Shown here in pieces: positions 17,067 to 26,993 of a stretch of DNA of 64,000 nt. The position numbers and the translations under genes were made by a program. Source of the DNA: an uncultured Modestobacter sp. GTDB taxonomy: Bacteria > Actinomycetota > Actinomycetes > Mycobacteriales > Geodermatophilaceae. The notes under the pieces are model-generated. The model was not told the origin of the DNA and ran no database searches. It worked only from the letters and a program-made list of their open reading frames with translations. The DNA is taken from positions 96,010-160,009 of the forward strand of contig NZ_CANKUD010000012.1 of the NCBI RefSeq assembly GCF_947486615.1, in the 5' to 3' direction. Position 1 is the stretch's first letter. Every line of letters begins with the position of its first letter.

Positions 17067-18154
17067 CCACCGTCACCCGGCTGTCGAGCCGGCTGTTCCG
17101 GCTCCCGCTGTCCCGCCCCTGGGGCGCCGATGTGCCGGCGCTGCACCTGCTGGTCACCGAGCTGGAGACCAGCGACGGGCGCACCGGCACCGGCTTCAGT
17201 TGGACGCCGTCGATCGGGGCCCGGGCGCTGCAGGCGCTGGTCGACCACGACGTCGTCCCGGTGGTCGTCGGCGGGCCGGTCGAGCCCGGCGTCGTCTGGG
17301 ACCGGCTGTGGTGGCACCTGCACGAGGCCGGCGGCGGCGGGCTGACCACGATGGCCATCGCCGCCGTCGACACCGCGCTGTGGGACCTCTCGGCCAAGGC
17401 GGCCGGGCAGAGCCTGGTGGACCACCTGGGCCGCCGGCGCGACTCGGTCGCCGTCTACGGCAGCGGGGTCAACTTCCACTACTCCCTCGACGAGCTGGTC
17501 GCCCAGACCGAGCGCTGGGTCGCCGACGGTTGTACCGCGGTGAAGATCAAGGTCGGCCGCCCCGACCTGGCCGAGGACGTCGAGCGGGTGGCCGCCGTCC
17601 GGGCGGTGCTCGGGCCGCACCGGCGGCTGATGGTCGACGCCAACCAGCGCTGGGACCTGCCGACGGCGCTGCGCGCGGTCCGGGCGATGGCCCCCTTCGA
17701 CCTGTACTGGGTCGAGGAGCCGCTGGTCGCCGACGACCTGCCGGCGCTGGGCCGGCTGCACGACGCCGGGCTGGGCGTGCCGATCGCGGTGGGGGAGAAC
17801 GTCTACACGGCGTTCCAGTACCGGGCACTGCTGGCCTCCGGCGCCGCCGACGTCGTCCAGCCCAACGTGGTGCGGGTCGGCGGGATCACCCCGTTCCTGC
17901 GGATCGCCCAGCTCGCGGCCGCGGCGAGCGTGCCGGTGGCGCCGCACCTGCTGCCGGACGTCTCCGGGCAGCTGGCGATGTGCCTGCCGCTGACCACGAT
18001 GGTCGAGGACGTCGAGGACGCCTCGTTCGCCGCACTCGGCGCGCTGGCCGAGCCCAGCGGGGTGACCATCGCCGGCGGCGTCCTCCGGGCGGAGACCGCA
18101 CCGGGGCACGGGCTGGTGTTCGCGACCGACCGGCTCGAGGAGCTGACCGGCTGA
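17063..18154 (+). CDS. Mandelate racemase/muconate-lactonising-type dehydratase, enolase superfamily
   Basis: A 363-residue enolase-superfamily enzyme, probably an acid-sugar dehydratase or cycloisomerase. It carries the KxK base motif (K161, K163 in VKIKVG), Mg ligands D192 (MVDAN), E218 or E219 (WVEEP) and E245 (GENV), and a candidate second base H295 (APHLLPD). All catalytic positions are filled. It is the last gene of the unit that begins at 8265; the stop is followed closely by the promoter of the ATPase gene. Together with a uronate dehydrogenase it could take galacturonate through an aldarate or lactone route (inference). Confidence 0.9.
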   Translation: MTTVTRLSSRLFRLPLSRPWGADVPALHLLVTELETSDGRTGTGFSWTPSIGARALQALVDHDVVPVVVGGPVEPGVVWDRLWWHLHEAGGGGLTTMAIAAVDTALWDLSAKAAGQSLVDHLGRRRDSVAVYGSGVNFHYSLDELVAQTERWVADGCTAVKIKVGRPDLAEDVERVAAVRAVLGPHRRLMVDANQRWDLPTALRAVRAMAPFDLYWVEEPLVADDLPALGRLHDAGLGVPIAVGENVYTAFQYRALLASGAADVVQPNVVRVGGITPFLRIAQLAAAASVPVAPHLLPDVSGQLAMCLPLTTMVEDVEDASFAALGALAEPSGVTIAGGVLRAETAPGHGLVFATDRLEELTG

Positions 18155-18164
18155 GCGCCGGGCA

Positions 18165-18206
18165 TTGATCGGAGAAAGCGCTTGCCGTACGGTGACGGCA
18201 GTCACA
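18165..18206 (+). promoter_or_regulatory. Promoter of the sugar ABC ATPase with LacI-type operator and CRP-like site
   Basis: TTGATC (18165-18170), 17 bases, TACGGT (18188-18193). The operator (18172-18187, core AGAAAGCGCTTGCC) fills the spacer, and GGTGA-CGGCAG-TCACA (18191-18206) follows, so the ATPase joins the same regulon although it is transcribed separately. Confidence 0.65.
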
Positions 18207-18246
18207 GGCCGGACGAGTACGACAGCAGAGAGCAAGGGAGCTCCCC

Positions 18247-19356
<1,110 letters not shown>

Positions 19357-19363
19357 GGAACGA

Positions 19364-19382
19364 CCCCGCCCTCAGGGCGGGG
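19364..19382 (+). terminator. Terminator hairpin after the ATPase gene
   Basis: CCCCGCCC (19364-19371), 3-base loop, GGGCGGGG (19375-19382), starting 8 bases after the stop codon. Confidence 0.6.
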
Positions 19383-19527
19383 CCGGGGCCGGTCGGGATC
19401 CGCGGGAGAGCATCGGACGACGGAGCGCTGATCGGCCCCCTGCCCCGCGGGCGGGGAGGCGCGGGGCGCGGATGCGCTGAGGGTCGGTCCCGGGACGGGG
19501 TCGCCGACGGGGACGGGGAGTCGAGGA

Positions 19528-20718
19528 GTGTCGACGTCCGGCCCCGCCGCGTCCACGCCCGGGCGCGCGCCCCGCTGGCTGTTCCAGCTGCTGGGTGTGA
19601 TGGCGCTGATCCAGGCGGCGATCGCCGTGGCCCGGCCGGTGTCGGCCTACCGGGCGATCGACCTGGGGGCCGGGGCCACCGAGATCGGGCTGCTCACCGC
19701 CGCGTTCGCGCTGCTGCCGATGGTGGTGGCGCTGCCGCTGGGCCGGGCGGCCGACCGGTGGCGGCCCGAGCCGATCCTGGTCAGCGGCGTCGTCCTGCTG
19801 GTGGCCGGCTGCCTGCTGCTGGCCACCAGCGGGTCGCTGCTCGCGCTCGGCATCGGCAACGTGGTGCTCGGCCTGGGCAACCTGGGCTGCATCGTCGGCG
19901 GGGAGAACGTCGTCGCCCGGCTGCCCGGCGACCGGCTGGACTCCGGGTTCGGGCTGTTCACCGCCGTCGTCTCGGCCGGTCAGCTGGTCGGGCCGGCGCT
20001 GGCCGGGGCGGTGCTCGCCACCGCGCCGGGGGAGCTCTCGACCGGCACTGCGCGTGCGCTGCTGCTGAGCGCCGGGCTGTGCGCGCTGGCGGTCCCGGCG
20101 GCCTGGTGGCTGGCGGTCGGCCGGCGCTTCCCGGCGGCCGCCGCCCGGCCGAACGGCCGGACCTCGGCGTTCCGGCTGCTGTCCCGCCCGGCGGTGAGCA
20201 CCGGCATCTTCGCCAGCCTCGTGCTGGCCGCGGCGGTCGACCTGCTCACCGCCTACCTGCCGCTGCTGGGGGAGAGCCGCGGCATATCACCGGCGGTCGT
20301 CGGGGTGCTGCTGAGCGTCCGGGCCGGGGCGACCGTCGCCTCCCGGGTGCTGGTGCAGAAGATGCTGGTCCGGCTGGGGCGGGCCCGGCTGGTGGTGCTG
20401 AGCACCGTCGGGTCGGGGATCGCCGTGGCCTTCCTGCCGGCCACCGGCAACGTGTGGCTGCTCGGCGCGCTGCTGGCGTTGATCGGCTTCCTGCTCGGCG
20501 TGGGCCAGCCGCTGCTGATGACGTTGATCATCCGGGCGGTGCCCGACGACGCCCGCGGCACGGCGCTGGCGCTGCGCCTGGTGGGCAACCGGGTCGGGCT
20601 GGTCGGCACCCCCGCCGCGGCCGGTCTGCTCGCCGGTGCGGCGGGGGTGTCCGCGGCGTTCTGGCTGCTCGGCGGCCTGCTCGCCGTCGCCGTCGTCGGA
20701 GCCCGGCACAGCGACTGA
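19528..20718 (+). CDS. MFS transporter
   Basis: A 396-residue major-facilitator protein with about twelve hydrophobic segments and a short basic loop in the middle (near 200-215). The conserved loop between helices 2 and 3 reads LPLGRAADRWRPE (about 71-83), matching the MFS motif GxxxDRxGRR. Transport substrate cannot be deduced; it lacks the LacI-type operator and lies after the ATPase terminator, so it is probably independent of the sugar island. The GTG at 19528 is the only start that keeps helix 1 intact; GGGGAG is 10 bases upstream. Confidence 0.88.
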   Translation: MSTSGPAASTPGRAPRWLFQLLGVMALIQAAIAVARPVSAYRAIDLGAGATEIGLLTAAFALLPMVVALPLGRAADRWRPEPILVSGVVLLVAGCLLLATSGSLLALGIGNVVLGLGNLGCIVGGENVVARLPGDRLDSGFGLFTAVVSAGQLVGPALAGAVLATAPGELSTGTARALLLSAGLCALAVPAAWWLAVGRRFPAAAARPNGRTSAFRLLSRPAVSTGIFASLVLAAAVDLLTAYLPLLGESRGISPAVVGVLLSVRAGATVASRVLVQKMLVRLGRARLVVLSTVGSGIAVAFLPATGNVWLLGALLALIGFLLGVGQPLLMTLIIRAVPDDARGTALALRLVGNRVGLVGTPAAAGLLAGAAGVSAAFWLLGGLLAVAVVGARHSD

Positions 20719-20744
20719 CACCCGCGGGGCCGGTGCCCGCGCGT

Positions 20745-20820
20745 GGGCGTCGGGTTCATCGAGTGGCAGCTGAGCGGGCTCCCGTGCCGGGGGACACCCC
20801 GCTCAGCTGTCACTCGGCGC
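20745..20820. repeat. Palindromic intergenic repeat, copy A
   Basis: Shares GGGCGTCGG(G/T)TTCATCGAGTG at its left edge and TGTCACTCGGCGC at its right edge with copy B. Arms 20761-20778 and 20798-20815 are complementary at 17 of 18 positions. It lies between convergent genes, so it could also act as a terminator. Confidence 0.75.
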
Positions 20821-20877
20821 GGATCACCCCGCGGGGGGCCGGGGACGCGGCGCTCCCGCCGTTGGGGGCAGCCGCGG

Positions 20878-20952
20878 GGGCGTCGGTTTCATCGAGTGAC
20901 AGCTGAGTGGGCTCTCCAGTCCACGAGAGCCCGCTGAGCTGTCACTCGGCGC
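20878..20952. repeat. Palindromic intergenic repeat, copy B
   Basis: Arms 20894-20916 and 20925-20947 (23 bp, two mismatches) flank an 8-base loop. The loop-proximal part differs from copy A while the outer 15-20 bases on both sides are nearly identical, the pattern expected of a dispersed hairpin element. It sits 37 bases before the stop of the SDR gene. Confidence 0.75.
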
Positions 20953-20983
20953 CGGTCAGCCGGTAGGGGTCACGTCCGCGGGG

Positions 20984-21808
20984 TCAGCCGTGGGCCTTCT
21001 TGGACAGGGCGTCCCAGGCGTTCCACTCGGCCAGCCGGGACTCGTAGTCGCGGGTGGCGATGCCCAGCGGTGCCTCGCCGAAGAAGACCCGCAGCGGCGG
21101 GTTCTCGGCGTCGACCAGGGTGAGCACGGCCTCGCGGGTGGCGACCGGGTCGCCCGGGGTGCCGCCCAGCCGCTGCTTGCGCTGCTCGGCGGCCTTGACC
21201 CGGAAGTCGTCGTAGGCCGGGTTCTCCGTGGCGTGCGCGGCGGAGGCACCGCCCCAGTCGGTGGAGTAGCCGCCGGGCTCGATGAGCGTGACCTTGATGC
21301 CGAAGTCGGCGACCTCCGCGGCCAGCGACTGGCTGAAGCCCTCCAGCGCCCACTTCGAGGCGTTGTAGATGCCGATGTTCGGGAACGCGGAGACGCCGCC
21401 GATGCTCGACACCTGCAGCACGTGGCCCGAGCCCTGCTCGCGCAGGAACGGCAGCGCGGCCTGGGTGACCCACAGCGCGCCGAACACGTTGGTGTCGAAC
21501 TGGGCGCGCGCCTCGGCCTCGGAGATCTCCTCGATCATGCCGAACTGGCCGTAGCCGGCGTTGTTCACCACGACGTCCAGGGCGCCGAAGTGGTCGTGCG
21601 CCCGGGCGACGGCGGCGAAGACGGCGTCCCGGTCGTCCACGTCGAGCCGGATCGGCAGCACGGCGTCGCCGAACCGCTGCACCAGGTCGTCCAGGGACGA
21701 CGTGTCGCGGGCGGTGGCCGCGACCCGGTCACCGCGCTCGAGCGCCGCGATCGACCACTCCTTGCCGAACCCGCGCGATGCGCCGGTGATGAACCAGGTC
21801 CTGGCCAT
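20984..21808 (-). CDS. Short-chain dehydrogenase/reductase
   Basis: A classical SDR of 274 residues acting in the cytoplasm with NADP(H). The cofactor motif TGASRGFG is at 8-15, NNAG near 84-87, the catalytic Ser in VSSIGG (about 137) and YNASK near 150-154. The end carries a WNAWDALSKKAHG tail. Start ATG at 21808 is preceded by GAGGAG. It is divergent from an Old-Yellow-Enzyme gene 147 bp away, suggesting both belong to a redox or detoxification response. The substrate is unknown. Confidence 0.9.
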   Translation of the reverse strand: MARTWFITGASRGFGKEWSIAALERGDRVAATARDTSSLDDLVQRFGDAVLPIRLDVDDRDAVFAAVARAHDHFGALDVVVNNAGYGQFGMIEEISEAEARAQFDTNVFGALWVTQAALPFLREQGSGHVLQVSSIGGVSAFPNIGIYNASKWALEGFSQSLAAEVADFGIKVTLIEPGGYSTDWGGASAAHATENPAYDDFRVKAAEQRKQRLGGTPGDPVATREAVLTLVDAENPPLRVFFGEAPLGIATRDYESRLAEWNAWDALSKKAHG

Positions 21809-21955
21809 GTCTGCTCCTCGCTGAAGGGGACGTCTGGCAGGCGTCAGCGCAGCGGCAGGTGGTTGTGTTCCACCAACGGTCGGGCAGGACGTGACGATCG
21901 CCGCAATCGGCCGGAAGCCGGAATCGTTCGTCAGAGCAACGACCTTGCACCGGTC

Positions 21956-23038
21956 ATGGACCTGTTCTCCCCCGTGACGCTCGGCGACCTCGAGCTCGCC
22001 AACCGCGTCGTCATGGCCCCGCTGACCCGCATGCGCGCCGGCTCATCCGGCGTCCCGAACGACCTGATCGTCGAGCACTACGCGCAGCGCGCGGGCCTCG
22101 GCCTGATCATCACTGAGGGCACCTACCCGCGGTTCGAGTCGCAGGGCTTCGTCGGCCAGCCCGGCATCGTCACCGACGAGCAGGTGGCCGGCTGGCGCCG
22201 CGTCGCCGAGGCGGTGCACGCCCGCGGCGGCCGGATCGTGATGCAGGTGATGCACGCCGGCCGGGTCACCCACCCCGACGTCAACGGCGGCCGCCGGGTC
22301 GAGGCACCCAGCGCCATCGCCATCGAGGGCGCCGGCCACACCGAGCAGGGCAAGCAGGCCTACCCGGTGCCGCACGCGCTCACCGTCGAGGAGGCCCGCG
22401 AGGTCCGCGACGACTTCGTGGCCGCCGCCCGCCGGGCGGTCGAGGCCGGCCTGGACGGCGTCGAGGTGCACGGCGCCAACGGCTACTTGCTGCACGAGTT
22501 CCTCTCCCCGGCATCGAACCAGCGGGACGACGCCTACGGCGGGTCGCCGGAGAACCGGGCCCGCTTCGTCGCCGAGGTCGTCACCGCGGTCGCCCAGGCG
22601 ATCGGCGCCGGCAAGGTGGGGCTGCGGATCTCGCCCGAGCACAACATCCAGGGCGCGCTGGAGACCGACCGGGACGACGTCCGGGCCACCTACGGCGCAC
22701 TGCTCGACGCGCTGCGCCCACTGGGCCTGGCCTACCTGTCGGTGCTGCACGCCGAGCCGGCGGGTGAGTTCGTGCAGGAGCTGCGCCGCCGCTTCGCCGG
22801 CCCGCTGATCGCCAACAGCGGCTTCGGCGCGGTGACCACCCGTGCGGAGGCGATCGAGCTGATCGACGCCGCGCACGCGGAGGCCGTCGCCGTCGGCCGG
22901 ATGGCCATCGCCAACCCCGACCTGGTCGAGCGCTGGGTCGGCGCGCACCCGGAGAACATCCCGAACCCGGCGACCTTCTACGCCGCCGGTGCCGAGGGGT
23001 ACACCGACTACCCGACCCTGCAGCTCAGCCAGAGCTGA
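21956..23038 (+). CDS. Old Yellow Enzyme family alkene reductase (NADH:flavin oxidoreductase)
   Basis: FMN-dependent reductase of activated C=C bonds or nitro groups, 360 residues, TIM barrel. The substrate-binding His-Asn pair is in VHGANGYLLHEFLSP (about 178-192) and the FMN phosphate site in VAVGRMAIANPDLVERW (about 303-319). The ATG at 21956 has no Shine-Dalgarno match. It is divergent from the SDR and followed by a strong terminator, so it is monocistronic. Confidence 0.93.
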   Translation: MDLFSPVTLGDLELANRVVMAPLTRMRAGSSGVPNDLIVEHYAQRAGLGLIITEGTYPRFESQGFVGQPGIVTDEQVAGWRRVAEAVHARGGRIVMQVMHAGRVTHPDVNGGRRVEAPSAIAIEGAGHTEQGKQAYPVPHALTVEEAREVRDDFVAAARRAVEAGLDGVEVHGANGYLLHEFLSPASNQRDDAYGGSPENRARFVAEVVTAVAQAIGAGKVGLRISPEHNIQGALETDRDDVRATYGALLDALRPLGLAYLSVLHAEPAGEFVQELRRRFAGPLIANSGFGAVTTRAEAIELIDAAHAEAVAVGRMAIANPDLVERWVGAHPENIPNPATFYAAGAEGYTDYPTLQLSQS

Positions 23039-23051
23039 CCCGCTGTGCGCG

Positions 23052-23081
23052 GACCACTGGCCCCTTCAGGGGCCAGTGGTC
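23052..23081 (+). terminator. Terminator hairpin after the alkene reductase gene
   Basis: A perfect 14-bp stem: 23052-23065 pairs with 23068-23081. In practice a 4-base TTCA loop would form. It starts 14 bases after the stop. Confidence 0.75.
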
Positions 23082-23126
23082 AGCGCGGCCGCTCGGTCAC
23101 GGAACCGTTGCGGACCGTTCAGGCCC

Positions 23127-23215
23127 TTGACATGTGGTCGCCGTCACCCCGACGATCCCCCGCATGACTACGTTGTCATCGGGTGCACCCGACCAGCCGA
23201 TGACTACGTTGTCAT
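23127..23215 (+). promoter_or_regulatory. Promoter and two operators at the start of the second LacI gene
   Basis: TTGACA (23127-23132), 18 bases, GACGAT (23151-23156). Two identical sites ATGACTACGTTGTCAT, palindromic at 7 of 8 positions per arm, lie at 23164-23179 and 23200-23215, 36 bp apart. A weaker CRP-like site (TGTGG-N6-TCACC, 23133-23148) fills the spacer. The operators fall at about +1 and +37, inside the open frame. Confidence 0.65.
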
Positions 23216-24291
23216 CGGCGGACGACGCCGGTCAGACCGCTGCTCGCGGGGCCGGCCGGCTGCCCACGATGGTCGACGTGGCCCAGGCCGCCGGCACCTC
23301 CCAGAAGACGGTCAGCCGCGTCGTCAACGGCGAGCCCGGGGTGCGCCCGGAGACCGTGGAGCGGGTGCAGCGGGCCATCGCCGAGCTGGGCTTCCGCCGG
23401 CACGACGGGGCGAGCCACCTGCGCCGGGGCACCAGCACCGCCAGCATCGGCCTGGTCCTGGAGGACCTCGCCGGCTCCTTCTACTCCGCCGTCACCGCTG
23501 CGGTCGAGCGCAGCGCCCGCGAGCGCGGCTACCTGCTGCTCACCGGCTCCGCCGACGGCGACCCCGAGCGGGCCGGCCGGCTGGTGCAGGCCTTCGCCGC
23601 CCGCCGGGTCGACGGCCTGCTCATCGCCCCGAACCTGGTCGGCGACGAGGTGCTCACCGCCAACCTGCCGCCCGACGTCCCGGCCGTGCTGCTCGACCGG
23701 CCCAGCGCCGACCACGGCATCGACGAGGTGCTCTCGGACAACGCCGGCGGCATCGCCGCGGCCGTGCGCCACCTGGCCGGGCAGGGTCACCGCCGGATCG
23801 CCTACCTCGGCGACGACGAGCGGTTCTGGACCTCCCGCCAGCGTCGCGACGGCTTCCTCGCCACCTGTGCCGAACTGGACCTGCCCACCGACGGCCTGCC
23901 CCTCGACAGCCTGGTCTCCCTGGGTGCGCTCGACCCCGCCGCCCTCGCCGCGGCCGTGACCGGCTGGACCGCCGACGGCGTGACCGCCGTGGTCACCGGC
24001 AACAACCGGGCCAGCGTCGCGCTGCTGCACCACCTGCACGAGCACCCCGGCCCGCGCCCCGCGCACGTCGGGTTCGACGAGCTCGACCTCGCCGACGTCC
24101 TCGACCCGCCGCTGACCACCGTCGCCCAGGATGCCGGTGGCATCGGCCAGGCCGCGGTCGACCTGCTCTTCGAGCGGATCGCCGCACCGGGCCTGCCGCC
24201 GCGGTCGGTCGTCGTCCCCACCCGTCTGGTCGTGCGGCGGTCGAGTCCACCGCCGGGCGACCCGTCGCCACCTGTCCGGAACGCCCGATGA
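23164..24291 (+). CDS. LacI-family regulator of an amino-acid-type ABC operon
   Basis: A 375-residue regulator. From the chosen start the HTH lies at about 36-57 (MVDVAQAAGTSQKTVSRVVN), followed by a sugar-binding-like sensor domain (about 85-360). Start choice is uncertain: ATG 23164 would be leaderless, 7 bases after the -10; ATG 23200 and ATG 23269 (the latter gives the usual 340 residues) lack Shine-Dalgarno sequences. The two operators encode a repeated MTTLSS peptide. The stop overlaps an upstream ATG of the next frame, and the whole unit 23164-28105 appears to be one operon under autoregulation. Confidence 0.85.
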   Translation: MTTLSSGAPDQPMTTLSSADDAGQTAARGAGRLPTMVDVAQAAGTSQKTVSRVVNGEPGVRPETVERVQRAIAELGFRRHDGASHLRRGTSTASIGLVLEDLAGSFYSAVTAAVERSARERGYLLLTGSADGDPERAGRLVQAFAARRVDGLLIAPNLVGDEVLTANLPPDVPAVLLDRPSADHGIDEVLSDNAGGIAAAVRHLAGQGHRRIAYLGDDERFWTSRQRRDGFLATCAELDLPTDGLPLDSLVSLGALDPAALAAAVTGWTADGVTAVVTGNNRASVALLHHLHEHPGPRPAHVGFDELDLADVLDPPLTTVAQDAGGIGQAAVDLLFERIAAPGLPPRSVVVPTRLVVRRSSPPPGDPSPPVRNAR

Positions 24292-24320
24292 CCGTTCGTC
24301 CCGACCCCCAGGAGAAGCCC

Positions 24321-25271
24321 GTGTCCCGAACCCGCCTGCCCCTCCGCGCCGCCGTCCCGGTTGCGCTCACCACCGCCCTGCTGCTCACCGGTTGCGGCGG
24401 GAGCGACGACGACGCCGCCGCCGACTCCGGCAGCGGCGGCAGCAGCGCCGACTCCTCGGTGCCCGACACCAGCGACGTCGTCGGTGGCGTCGAGGAGGAC
24501 CCGGCGCTGGCCGAGGGGCTGCCCGCGGACCTGACCGCGCTGTCGATCGGCTCGAACGTGCAGTCGCCGCCGAACAACTTCTACGCCGAGGACGGTTCGA
24601 CCCCGGTCGGCTTCGAGGTCGACATCATCACCGCGATCGGCAACAAGCTGGGCCTGGACGTCGAGTACTCCGACATGGCCTTCGACTCGCTGATCACCGG
24701 CCTGCAGACCGGCCGGGTCGACGCCACCATCGCCGGGATGAACGACACCGCCGAGCGGCAGGGGTCGATCGACTTCGTCGACTACTTCGAGTCCGGCATC
24801 ACGATCATGGTGCAGAAGGGCAACCCGGCCGGGATCGAGGCCAGCGCCGACCTGTGCGGCCAGGCGATCGCCGTCGTCCAGGGGACGACGCAGGAGGACT
24901 TCGCCGCCGAGCAGTCCGCCGAGTGCGAGGCGAACGGCGAGGAGCCGCTGGAGGTCACGGCGACCCCGAGCGACTCGCAGAACCAGACCCAGCTGCGCAC
25001 CGGCCGGGTCGACGCGATCCTCAACGACCTGCCCACCGCCGTCTACATCTCCCAGACCGCCGGCGACGGCGAGTACTTCGAGACCGTCGACCAGGACCCG
25101 ATCAACGGTGGCCCGTACGGGATCGGCCTGAACAAGGAGGACACCGCGCTGCGCGACGCCATCCAGCAGGCGCTGCAGCAGCTGATCGACGACGGCACCT
25201 ACGGCGAGATCCTCGAGGCGTGGGACGTCACCTCCGGCGCGGTCGACCAGGCGACCGTCAACGGTGGCTGA
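24321..25271 (+). CDS. Amino-acid-type solute-binding lipoprotein
   Basis: Family-3 substrate-binding protein, 316 residues, lipid-anchored outside the membrane: hydrophobic stretch and lipobox LTGC with Cys25, then a low-complexity acidic and Ser/Gly linker (about 28-60). The binding domain shows GFEVDIITAIGNKLG and DATIAGMNDT, typical of polar amino-acid receptors. The GTG at 24321 is fixed by AGGAG 6 bases ahead; the ATG at 24288 would add 11 residues to the signal. Substrate unresolved: amino acids, amines and ectoine-like compounds are all possible. Confidence 0.9.
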   Translation: MSRTRLPLRAAVPVALTTALLLTGCGGSDDDAAADSGSGGSSADSSVPDTSDVVGGVEEDPALAEGLPADLTALSIGSNVQSPPNNFYAEDGSTPVGFEVDIITAIGNKLGLDVEYSDMAFDSLITGLQTGRVDATIAGMNDTAERQGSIDFVDYFESGITIMVQKGNPAGIEASADLCGQAIAVVQGTTQEDFAAEQSAECEANGEEPLEVTATPSDSQNQTQLRTGRVDAILNDLPTAVYISQTAGDGEYFETVDQDPINGGPYGIGLNKEDTALRDAIQQALQQLIDDGTYGEILEAWDVTSGAVDQATVNGG

Positions 25272-26220
25272 TCGCGCCGGCGCGGCGCTGACCAGGCCGG
25301 TCGACGCACCGGGGGACAGCGAGCTGCTGCCCCAGGTGCGGATCCGGCACTGGGGGCGCTGGGTCGCCGGGCTCGCCGTCCTGGCCGTGCTGGGGCTGCT
25401 GTTCCAGGCCATCTCCCGGGGCGACATCGACTACGCCAGCATCCCGGACCTGCTCACCCAGGACGTGATCCTGGAGGGTCTGGTCGACACCATCGTGCTG
25501 GCGGTGATCGCCCAGGCCGGCGCGATCGTCATCGGCACGGTCGTGGCCCTGATGCGCACCTCGGCCAACCCGGTGCTGCGCTGGGTGTCGTGGGCCTACA
25601 TCTGGGTCTTCCGCGGTCTGCCGGTGCTGCTGCAGATCCTGCTCTGGTACAACATCGCGCTCGTCTTCCCGACGTTCACGATCCCGGTCCCGTTCACCGA
25701 CGCCTACCTGCTCGACCAGCCGGCGAACGTGATCATGACCGGGTTCCTGGCGGCGCTGCTGGGGCTGGGGCTCAACGAGAGCGCCTACATGGCCGAGATC
25801 GTCCGCGCCGGGCTGACCAGCGTCGACCGCGGGCAGACCGAGGCGGCCAAGTCGATCGGCATGGGGCCGGCGAAGGTGTTGAGCCGCGTCGTGCTACCGC
25901 AGGCGATGCGGGTGATCATCCCGCCGACCGGCAACGACTTCATCAACATGCTCAAGGGGACGTCGATCGCCTCGGTCATCGGTTTCACCGAGCTCATCCA
26001 CGCAGCCAACGCGCTGTCCAGCCGCAGCCTCGCGGTCATGGAGACGCTGCTGGCCGTGGCCGTCTGGTACATGGTGGTGGTGAGCGTGGCCAACGTCGGG
26101 CAGTACTACCTGGAGCGGCACTACAACGCCTCGATCCGGCCGGTCGGCACCCGCGGGTCGGTGTGGGCCAAGGTCGGCGGCTCGCTGCGCACCCCGCCGT
26201 TCATGCGGGGCTCCCGATGA
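25264..26220 (+). CDS. Amino-acid ABC importer permease, HisM type
   Basis: Inner-membrane subunit, 318 residues, longer than usual because of a soluble N-terminus (about 35 residues) and a C-terminal tail of about 35. Five or six membrane segments are predicted from residue 36 on. The ATPase-docking loop reads [20 protein letters not shown] (about 196-215). The GTG at 25264 overlaps the receptor gene by 8 bp. Only one permease gene is present, so a homodimer is likely. Confidence 0.92.
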   Translation: MADRAGAALTRPVDAPGDSELLPQVRIRHWGRWVAGLAVLAVLGLLFQAISRGDIDYASIPDLLTQDVILEGLVDTIVLAVIAQAGAIVIGTVVALMRTSANPVLRWVSWAYIWVFRGLPVLLQILLWYNIALVFPTFTIPVPFTDAYLLDQPANVIMTGFLAALLGLGLNESAYMAEIVRAGLTSVDRGQTEAAKSIGMGPAKVLSRVVLPQAMRVIIPPTGNDFINMLKGTSIASVIGFTELIHAANALSSRSLAVMETLLAVAVWYMVVVSVANVGQYYLERHYNASIRPVGTRGSVWAKVGGSLRTPPFMRGSR

Positions 26221-26993
26221 GCGCGGGAGGCGACGTGCTCGTGCGGGCCCGCGGGCTGCGCAAGCACTACGGGTCGCTGGAGGTGCTGCGCGGGGTCGAC
26301 CTGACCGTGCGCCGCGGTGAGGTCGTCGTCCTGCTCGGTGCCTCCGGGGCCGGCAAGAGCACGCTGCTGCGCTGCGTCAACCACCTCGAGGCCGCCGACA
26401 GCGGCGAGATCTGGGTGGACGACGTGCCGATCGGCTTCCGGCACGAGGGCGGCCGGCTGCACGAGCTGCGCGAGGCCGACGTCGCCCGGCAGCGGGCCGA
26501 CATCGGCATGGTGTTCCAGCGGTTCAACCTCTTCCCGCACCGCACCGTGCTGGCGAACGTGACCGAGGGGCCGGTGCAGGTGCGCGGCGTGCCCAGGCGT
26601 GAGGCGGAGGCCTACGCCCGGGAGCTGCTGGCCCGGGTGGGCCTGGCCGACAAGGTCGACACCTACCCCGACCGGCTCTCCGGCGGGCAGCAGCAGCGGG
26701 TGGCGATCGCCCGGGCGCTGGCGATGCGGCCCAAGCTGCTGCTCTTCGACGAGCCGACCAGCGCACTGGACCCCGAGCTCGTGGGGGAGGTGCTGGCGGT
26801 GATGACCGAGCTGGCGCAGGAGGGCATGACGATGCTGGTGGTGACCCACGAGATCGCCTTCGCCCGCGAGGTCGCCGACCGCGTCGTGTTCATGGACGGC
26901 GGGGTGGTGGTCGAGGAGGGGCCGCCGGAGCAGGTGATCGGGGCGCCGCAGCACGAGCGCACCCGGTCGTTCCTGGCCCGGGTGACCGCGTGA
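26217..26993 (+). CDS. Amino-acid ABC importer ATPase, GlnQ/HisP type
   Basis: A 258-residue ATPase. Walker [10 protein letters not shown] (about 41-49), signature [16 protein letters not shown] (about 155-170), Walker [15 protein letters not shown] (about 175-188) and the switch His in [15 protein letters not shown] (about 207-221) are complete. ATG 26217 overlaps the permease stop, and its own stop overlaps the next start (GTGA). Confidence 0.95.
   Translation: MSAGGDVLVRARGLRKHYGSLEVLRGVDLTVRRGEVVVLLGASGAGKSTLLRCVNHLEAADSGEIWVDDVPIGFRHEGGRLHELREADVARQRADIGMVFQRFNLFPHRTVLANVTEGPVQVRGVPRREAEAYARELLARVGLADKVDTYPDRLSGGQQQRVAIARALAMRPKLLLFDEPTSALDPELVGEVLAVMTELAQEGMTMLVVTHEIAFAREVADRVVFMDGGVVVEEGPPEQVIGAPQHERTRSFLARVTA

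Noticed and set aside
20719..20983. CRISPR array, because of repeated palindromes
   Set aside because: Only two copies, the repeats themselves carry long variable hairpins, and there is no spacer pattern or cas gene.
24131..25291. Plus-strand 386-codon frame over the binding-protein gene
   Set aside because: Out-of-frame shadow with Arg-rich composition; the lipoprotein frame is clearly the coding one.
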